From: a virus
Direction: 5' to 3' (one strand)
IMG/VR virus record: IMGVR_UViG_3300020185_000067
Location: 1 to 50,902 of that record
DNA length: 50,902 bases
Shown: piece by piece, positions 47,292-50,902 of the stretch
Layout: every line of letters starts with the position of its first letter
Numbering within the stretch: position 1 is the stretch's first letter
Position numbers and translations under genes: made by a program
The notes under the pieces: model-generated
The model's database searches: none
The model's input: only the letters and a program-made list of their open reading frames with translations
Told to the model about the DNA's origin: nothing

Positions 47292-47316
47292 ACTTACATA
47301 AGAAAGGGAGTATCAA

Positions 47317-47496
47317 ATGAATGATGAAATTATAAAGCTTGGAACCTTTGTTAAAATCAAAGGTGGTGAACATACAGCTATTGTCGTTGGTACGGAAGTA
47401 AGCTCAAACAATGTACCAATATATCTGATACTCAGTAAGATTGTGAGTACTCCATTTCGGGCAACATCACAGGAATTTGAAATTATTGTATGGTAG
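47317..47496 (+). CDS. small beta-barrel-like protein, 59 aa
   Basis: ATG behind AAGGGAG. IKLGTFVKIKGGEHTAIVV, then PIYLILSKIV, ending FEIIVW, follows the small-barrel pattern ('GT.V.....a.VVG....i..y.I'). First gene after the gene-free locus. Function unknown. Confidence 0.6.
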   Translation: MNDEIIKLGTFVKIKGGEHTAIVVGTEVSSNNVPIYLILSKIVSTPFRATSQEFEIIVW

Positions 47497-47503
47497 GTGA
47501 AAA

Positions 47504-47713
47504 ATGAGCAAAAAAAAATACAATGAACTTCCTTTGGGAACTGTGGTCAAGCTTATTGCCTATGATGAAAGTGTTGTCTTTTCTGGTGGAAACAACGTCG
47601 GCATGATCGTTGGCTATGGAGCAGGATCTGGGTCATATTTATTTTATGAGATACGACTTGTAACAGGTCGGTATGAGATTACACAAAATTTCAATTTTGA
47701 AGTTATAGCATAA
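47504..47713 (+). CDS. small beta-barrel-like protein, 69 aa
   Basis: LPLGTVVKLIAYDE, GNNVGMIVGYGAG, YEIRLVTGRYEI, FEVIA; close to the preceding protein in layout, so probably a paralogue pair. Weak ribosome binding site (GGTG). Confidence 0.6.
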   Translation: MSKKKYNELPLGTVVKLIAYDESVVFSGGNNVGMIVGYGAGSGSYLFYEIRLVTGRYEITQNFNFEVIA

Positions 47714-47729
47714 AAGTTTATAATAATAC

Positions 47730-47758
47730 TTGACTACTTAGCTGAAACGAGTTACATT
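47730..47758 (+). promoter_or_regulatory. sigma70-type promoter for the 47.8-48.9 kb operon
   Basis: TTGACT, 17 bp ending ACGAGT, TACATT, then AATAATATAAT. Confidence 0.72.
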
Positions 47759-47802
47759 AATAATATAATAAACAGAAACTCAAAACCATAAAGGTGAAAA
47801 AT

Positions 47803-48006
47803 ATGAAAACTACCGAACTAGACACAGCAACAGCGATAATGATTGCTGAAAGCGTAATTGAGCCTGCATATCCTGAGCAATTCATCGAGGCTTGGCAACA
47901 CCTGATTGATAATGGTATGGTCTGGAAACTCCAAGGGTTTTTTGGAAGAACAGCCAAGACACTTATTTCCGAAGGTCTTTGTACCATGCCTACAGATAAA
48001 TCCTAA
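47803..48006 (+). CDS. DUF7417-like phage protein, 67 aa
   Basis: ATG with AAAGG 8 nt upstream. ATAIMIAESVIEPAYPEQFI, EAWQHLIDNGMVWKLQGFFGR, TAKTLISEGL (in parts) matches the widely spread small phage family recalled as DUF7417. Role unknown. Confidence 0.6.
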   Translation: MKTTELDTATAIMIAESVIEPAYPEQFIEAWQHLIDNGMVWKLQGFFGRTAKTLISEGLCTMPTDKS

Positions 48007-48026
48007 ACTATTGTCGGAGGTGACTT

Positions 48027-48581
48027 ATGAAGACTATCAGGAGTGGAGAATACGATTTAGGGAGAAGAAAGGATCTTCTTCTAAATGCTCTTTGTGAGGC
48101 TAATGAGATATATAAAAGAGACTTCTATCAGAAGATCATGATAGAGGGCAGAATTGGAGTTGGAGCAATTGTAGAAGTGAAGGCTCACACTATGATTAAG
48201 CCCCGAGCCTCTTTAATAACCCACATGGACCTTAAAACAGTCGGGGTGCAGAATTACTTAGGAACCCTATCTAGACACAGCATGAAACTGGCTCTAAGAA
48301 CAACGGGTGCGAGATTTAGACATGGTTTTTTTACTGCACCATTCGATATAGAATTAGGCTATAACTTGCAATTTCTAACAGCATATTACGGAGATAAAAT
48401 AGCAAGAGTGATAGTTGGGGTTGATACTAAAGTATCTCCTGAGTGGCTTCAAGACCATGAGAGCCTTGAAAAAGACGTAGCCTCCAACGAATTAGATCAC
48501 TTAACAGGGTATAGCGAGGTTTTGAGGAAATTCCACCCAAAAGGAAACGCCATATCCAAGTCAATTTGGAGTAGAATTTAA
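48027..48581 (+). CDS. hypothetical protein, 184 aa, paralogue of the zinc-knuckle protein core
   Basis: RIGVGAIVEVKAHT, then ASLITHMDLKTV, then YLGTLSRHSMKLAL, aligns loosely with LSVGAVVQVERNVG, LLTGLITQTNMEKL and CMIGAYSSAPDSL of the protein at 49298, so both share one domain, here without zinc knuckles. Good GGAGG ribosome binding site. Function unknown. Confidence 0.55.
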   Translation: MKTIRSGEYDLGRRKDLLLNALCEANEIYKRDFYQKIMIEGRIGVGAIVEVKAHTMIKPRASLITHMDLKTVGVQNYLGTLSRHSMKLALRTTGARFRHGFFTAPFDIELGYNLQFLTAYYGDKIARVIVGVDTKVSPEWLQDHESLEKDVASNELDHLTGYSEVLRKFHPKGNAISKSIWSRI

Positions 48582-48615
48582 ATCATTAAAAAAATCATAA
48601 TAATAGGAGACAAAC

Positions 48616-48798
48616 ATGAATAAACAAGTTAAGTTTAGTGTAAGCATACCCGAGTCTTTAGCTGAAAAGCTTATAGGTATGTTGTTATTGTCCACAGGGG
48701 TAACCAATCCACCTAACCTACAAACATCCCCTACAAAGGAGACTAAGAAGTCATTTATGGGCTTTGGGAGAGACAACCATGTCGGAAAGGAAACATAA
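48616..48798 (+). CDS. small hypothetical protein, 60 aa
   Basis: ATG behind AGGAG. VKFSVSIPESLAEKLIGMLL, then Thr/Pro-rich tail. No family recognised. Overlaps the next small gene by 20 nt. Confidence 0.5.
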   Translation: MNKQVKFSVSIPESLAEKLIGMLLLSTGVTNPPNLQTSPTKETKKSFMGFGRDNHVGKET

Positions 48799-48928
48799 AA
48801 AAGTAGAGCCTCCAAAGGAAAGGAATTGGCTAGCTGTTCACGCTCACAATAGGAATGGCGGTCCAATGAAAGACCAAAAGAAGGAGGCTTCAAAAAAGAA
48901 GTGTAGAGGCAAAGTGAAGGAAAATTGA
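48779..48928 (+). CDS. small basic protein, 49 aa
   Basis: ERNWLAVHAHNRNGGPMKDQ is flanked by lysine-rich ends; similar 'WvAvHah.R.g...KDkkK' small proteins occur in many phages. Basic charge suggests nucleic-acid contact. Ribosome binding site GGGAGAG. Confidence 0.55.
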   Translation: MSERKHKKVEPPKERNWLAVHAHNRNGGPMKDQKKEASKKKCRGKVKEN

Positions 48929-48948
48929 AAAAAACTTCACAATAAAGC

Positions 48949-48977
48949 TTGACAAGATTAGCAGAACGAGTTACATT
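48949..48977 (+). promoter_or_regulatory. sigma70-type promoter (member of a duplicated module)
   Basis: TTGACA, 17 bp ending ACGAGT, TACATT, then ACTATTATAAC. The stretch from 48934 recurs almost unchanged at 49205. Confidence 0.78.
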
Positions 48978-49007
48978 ACTATTATAACCATAACAATGGA
49001 GTTCGAG

Positions 49008-49223
49008 ATGAACGACAAGGACCTTCACCCTATTGGAACGATATGTACTTTAAAATCAGGTAGGCTAGCTATGGTAGTCGGACATGACAGTAAAATAGAT
49101 GGTCTATGTAGCATACCAAGGCACAAAATTCTGGTGCTAAGTGGATTTAAGGTTGGAAGTACCTTTTCTGTCTCGAAAGAGAATATGGATTTAAGAATTA
49201 TAAAACTTCACAATAAAGCTTGA
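49008..49223 (+). CDS. small beta-barrel-like protein, 71 aa
   Basis: ATG 6 nt after GGAG. HPIGTICTLKSGRLAMVVGHD, KILVLSGFKVGSTFSVS follows the same pattern as the proteins at 47317 and 47504. Its 3' end overlaps the next promoter. Function unknown. Confidence 0.6.
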   Translation: MNDKDLHPIGTICTLKSGRLAMVVGHDSKIDGLCSIPRHKILVLSGFKVGSTFSVSKENMDLRIIKLHNKA

Positions 49224-49248
49224 CAAGATTAACAGAACGAGTTACATT
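49220..49248 (+). promoter_or_regulatory. sigma70-type promoter for the zinc-knuckle gene
   Basis: TTGACA, 17 bp ending ACGAGT, TACATT, then ATTAACATAAG. Near-copy of the promoter at 48949. Confidence 0.78.
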
Positions 49249-49297
49249 ATTAACATAAGAAAGCAGAAACAAAAACCCCTAACCGAAAGGTGATAAT

Positions 49298-50281
49298 ATG
49301 AAAGGATTTAACGAGTCGCAAAAACCAAAGAGTTCTAGAGAACGTTCTAGAGCATGCTCTTACTGTTCTAGTTCAGATCACGTCGCAAACGTTTGCCCAA
49401 ATGCTGAGTCTGATTGGAAGTATCTAAGTAGATGGATCTTACCGCACATAAAAGAGGATTGGTGGGGACACCAAGGCGTTCCAAATGCTAGATACCCTAC
49501 AATTTGGTACTCTAGACCTGAGTATTGGAGTGAATGGTACAAAAGATGTAGCAAAACTAGTGCTATGATCGAAAGACGAAAGCTTAAAGAATTAGACAAA
49601 GGTAAAGCCAAAGCCAAAGGTAAATCCGTTGCTAAAAAATGCGGGTTCTGTGCAAGAACGGGTCACAATAGACGAGATTGTGCGGAGTTGGACAGCATAT
49701 CTGAACAGATTGTGCTAGAAAATAGAAGATGGAGATCACGTTTCTTCAAACGTTATGTTGTTGATATGGGCTTATCTGTGGGTGCCGTCGTTCAAGTTGA
49801 ACGAAATGTAGGATACAATAAGGAGCCACAGTTACTTACGGGCTTGATCACTCAAACTAATATGGAAAAACTATCAATGTTTTGCATGATAGGGGCGTAT
49901 TCTAGCGCCCCTGATAGCCTCAGACAGCCAATGTCTATAGATCTTACTTCAAATGGAAAGCCATATAAGGTTAAGTTAACAGACTATCGAGACAAGAACT
50001 CATGGTCAGGGTCCTTACAGGATAATGCAGGACTTTTGGTGAATGAATTTGATCGCTTTGGCGGTGGCTACTCTAACCAATCAGCTACGCTTAAGTCTGT
50101 TATTGCTAAATCTTCAGAACCTGTAGATCCAACATGGATCACTCAGGGTCATAGAGAGTCGGTCGTATGGCTAACAAAGAAGTATTCTCTAGAGAAGTTA
50201 AAAAGTTACGGTGTCCTTAAACTATTAGAAAAACTGAAAAAAGATAATGATAAATTTGACAAGATAAATGAAACGAGTTAA
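49298..50281 (+). CDS. double CCHC zinc-knuckle protein, 327 aa
   Basis: Two zinc knuckles of the C-x2-C-x4-H-x4-C type: CSYCSSSDHVANVC (near residue 20) and CGFCARTGHNRRDC (near residue 115), separated by a Trp-rich segment. From residue 150 it shares a domain with the protein at 48027. CCHC knuckles bind single-stranded RNA or DNA; they are common in retroviral nucleocapsid but unusual in phages. A role in RNA handling or genome binding is plausible. AAAGGTG precedes the ATG. Confidence 0.65.
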   Translation: MKGFNESQKPKSSRERSRACSYCSSSDHVANVCPNAESDWKYLSRWILPHIKEDWWGHQGVPNARYPTIWYSRPEYWSEWYKRCSKTSAMIERRKLKELDKGKAKAKGKSVAKKCGFCARTGHNRRDCAELDSISEQIVLENRRWRSRFFKRYVVDMGLSVGAVVQVERNVGYNKEPQLLTGLITQTNMEKLSMFCMIGAYSSAPDSLRQPMSIDLTSNGKPYKVKLTDYRDKNSWSGSLQDNAGLLVNEFDRFGGGYSNQSATLKSVIAKSSEPVDPTWITQGHRESVVWLTKKYSLEKLKSYGVLKLLEKLKKDNDKFDKINETS

Positions 50282-50284
50282 GTT
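50256..50284 (+). promoter_or_regulatory. sigma70-type promoter (weak -10) overlapping the zinc-knuckle gene end
   Basis: TTGACA, 17 bp ending ACGAGT, TAAGTT, then ATAAACATAAG. Confidence 0.6.
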
Positions 50285-50334
50285 ATAAACATAAGCAAGC
50301 AGAAACAATAACCCCAAACCTAACGGTGAGCAAA

Positions 50335-50610
50335 ATGAGTACAAACAAACAAGTTATCGAGTCGTTCCTAAATATGGAACAATCAAATTCTTCAAACCTA
50401 TCAGCTAGAGGGTCGAGTCTCTTCTCATATAACCTAGAGATCGCTCGATGGGTGGGCAATAGGGTCATCGTCTTTGACTATACGAAAGGCGGTGACTACT
50501 TCCAATCTATGACTACTAGCCAACATGTAGGACTGATCAAGAGAGAGATAGACCTAAATAATGTCATGCCTGTTCCATTCGCAACGAAGATAGGCTTGAT
50601 TAGACAGTAG
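50335..50610 (+). CDS. hypothetical protein, 91 aa, first of a paralogue pair
   Basis: ATG behind CGGTGAGC. NKQVIESFLNMEQSNSSNL, then LFSYNLEIARWVGNRVIVFD, then TTSQHVGLI, resembles a widely spread phage family of unknown function. The next gene has the same order of motifs. Confidence 0.6.
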   Translation: MSTNKQVIESFLNMEQSNSSNLSARGSSLFSYNLEIARWVGNRVIVFDYTKGGDYFQSMTTSQHVGLIKREIDLNNVMPVPFATKIGLIRQ

Positions 50611-50654
50611 GCTAGCATATCAAATCAAATAATTTCAAAATCAATGGAGATAAT

Positions 50655-50902
50655 ATGAAATTCACTAGAAACGACAAACAAGTAATTGAAACATTCCTTA
50701 ACCAAGGAGAGATCAAATCAAACAAATCATGGACCGATGGGCAATCGTTCTATTATGGAGAGACACGAATTGCTGAACATTGCCCAAATGAAGATGGAAC
50801 AGCCACAACCTTATTATACGACTTTACTGAGCGTGGCGGTGCTTTTTTAGACAAACATGCTCAGTGGATAGTATATCAAATTCGTAGTCATATTCCTAGA
50901 CA
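50655..50902 (+). CDS. hypothetical protein, paralogue of the preceding gene (3' end cut by window edge)
   Basis: NDKQVIETFLNQGEIKSNKS, YYGETRIAEHCP, LLYDFTERGG, KHAQWIVYQI parallels the previous protein, so the two arose by tandem duplication. GGAG precedes the ATG. The frame stays open to the end of the window. Confidence 0.6.
   Translation, partial: MKFTRNDKQVIETFLNQGEIKSNKSWTDGQSFYYGETRIAEHCPNEDGTATTLLYDFTERGGAFLDKHAQWIVYQIRSHIPR

Larger units (their letters stand above)
46489..47316. other. 828-bp gene-free locus with repeats, stem-loops and minus-strand signals
   Basis: No frame of protein-like quality on either strand. It contains, left to right: a minus-strand terminator, a 23-bp tandem repeat, paired segments 46819-46901, a hairpin at 46929-46956, a nested stem-loop at 46998-47073, three copies of ACTTTACATAACT, a minus-strand promoter with an adjoining terminator, and the plus-strand promoter of the next gene. 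Candidate replication origin or non-coding RNA gene. Confidence 0.6.

Overview
This window looks like part of a large tailed bacteriophage genome of myovirus type. The left edge carries a gp53-like LysM baseplate protein and two large structural-type proteins. Almost everything else is a dense, single-direction (+) array of phage replication, nucleotide-metabolism, DNA-modification and chaperone genes with ATGA/TAATG-type overlaps. The set (UvsX/RecA, gp32-like SSB, gp41-like helicase with an intein in its P-loop, PolIII alpha, class II ribonucleotide reductase, ThyX, dUTPase) resembles phages known mostly from marine and freshwater metagenomes. The host cannot be named. Three lipoprotein-like genes, two of them with ASH/vWA or PKD/YfaP-like domains, resemble proteins common in Myxococcota and other former deltaproteobacteria; that is only a weak hint.

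Layout. 0-5.1 kb: virion genes (baseplate LysM protein, a 1206-aa protein, a 393-aa protein with an extremely AT-rich internal patch). 5.1-8.7 kb: a short exonuclease-less family A DNA polymerase, a secreted protein, a divergent FtsZ/tubulin-like protein, a DUF3310 protein and an MT-A70 methyltransferase. 8.7-10.2 kb: an RNA-rich gap with one intact tRNA-Arg, tRNA remnants, a broken small gene and a phosphoesterase. 10.2-21.9 kb: core replication and nucleotide block (SSB, UvsX, J-domain protein, 5'-3' exonuclease, methyltransferase, intein-bearing helicase, class II RNR, GroES-like protein, DUF3293-like protein, ThyX). 21.9-29.3 kb: hypothetical proteins, a nucleotidyltransferase-like protein, a methyltransferase, UV-damage endonuclease UvsE and small membrane or metal-binding proteins. 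29.5-32.3 kb: tRNA-Ala, tRNA-Ile and two lipoproteins with related signal peptides. 32.5-36.3 kb: DNA polymerase III alpha broken into two genes by a split Hint (intein-like) element. 36.4-42.6 kb: methyltransferase, possible nuclease, dUTPase, RHH-like protein, acidic protein, ClpP-like protease and M15 peptidase. 42.7-46.5 kb: GroEL, XhlA-like protein, a cupin and many very small proteins. 46.5-47.3 kb: an 828-bp gene-free locus with 23-bp tandem repeats, several stem-loops and minus-strand transcription signals. 47.3-50.9 kb: small accessory genes, including a double CCHC zinc-knuckle protein.

How it works together. At least 21 plus-strand sigma70-type promoters (TTGACA, usually 17 bp, then TACATT or TATATT) precede the replication and accessory genes. 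None was seen before the virion genes, which fits early/middle versus late control. The replication genes suggest a largely self-sufficient replisome with two DNA polymerases, recombination functions and dNTP supply (B12-dependent RNR, ThyX, dUTPase). Four DNA methyltransferases suggest modified DNA. GroEL plus a GroES-like protein and a ClpP-like protease suggest capsid folding or maturation needs. The points most worth following up are the gene-free locus at 46.5-47.3 kb, the fractured PolIII alpha with unusual Hint halves, the tubulin-like protein and the family of small beta-barrel-like proteins.
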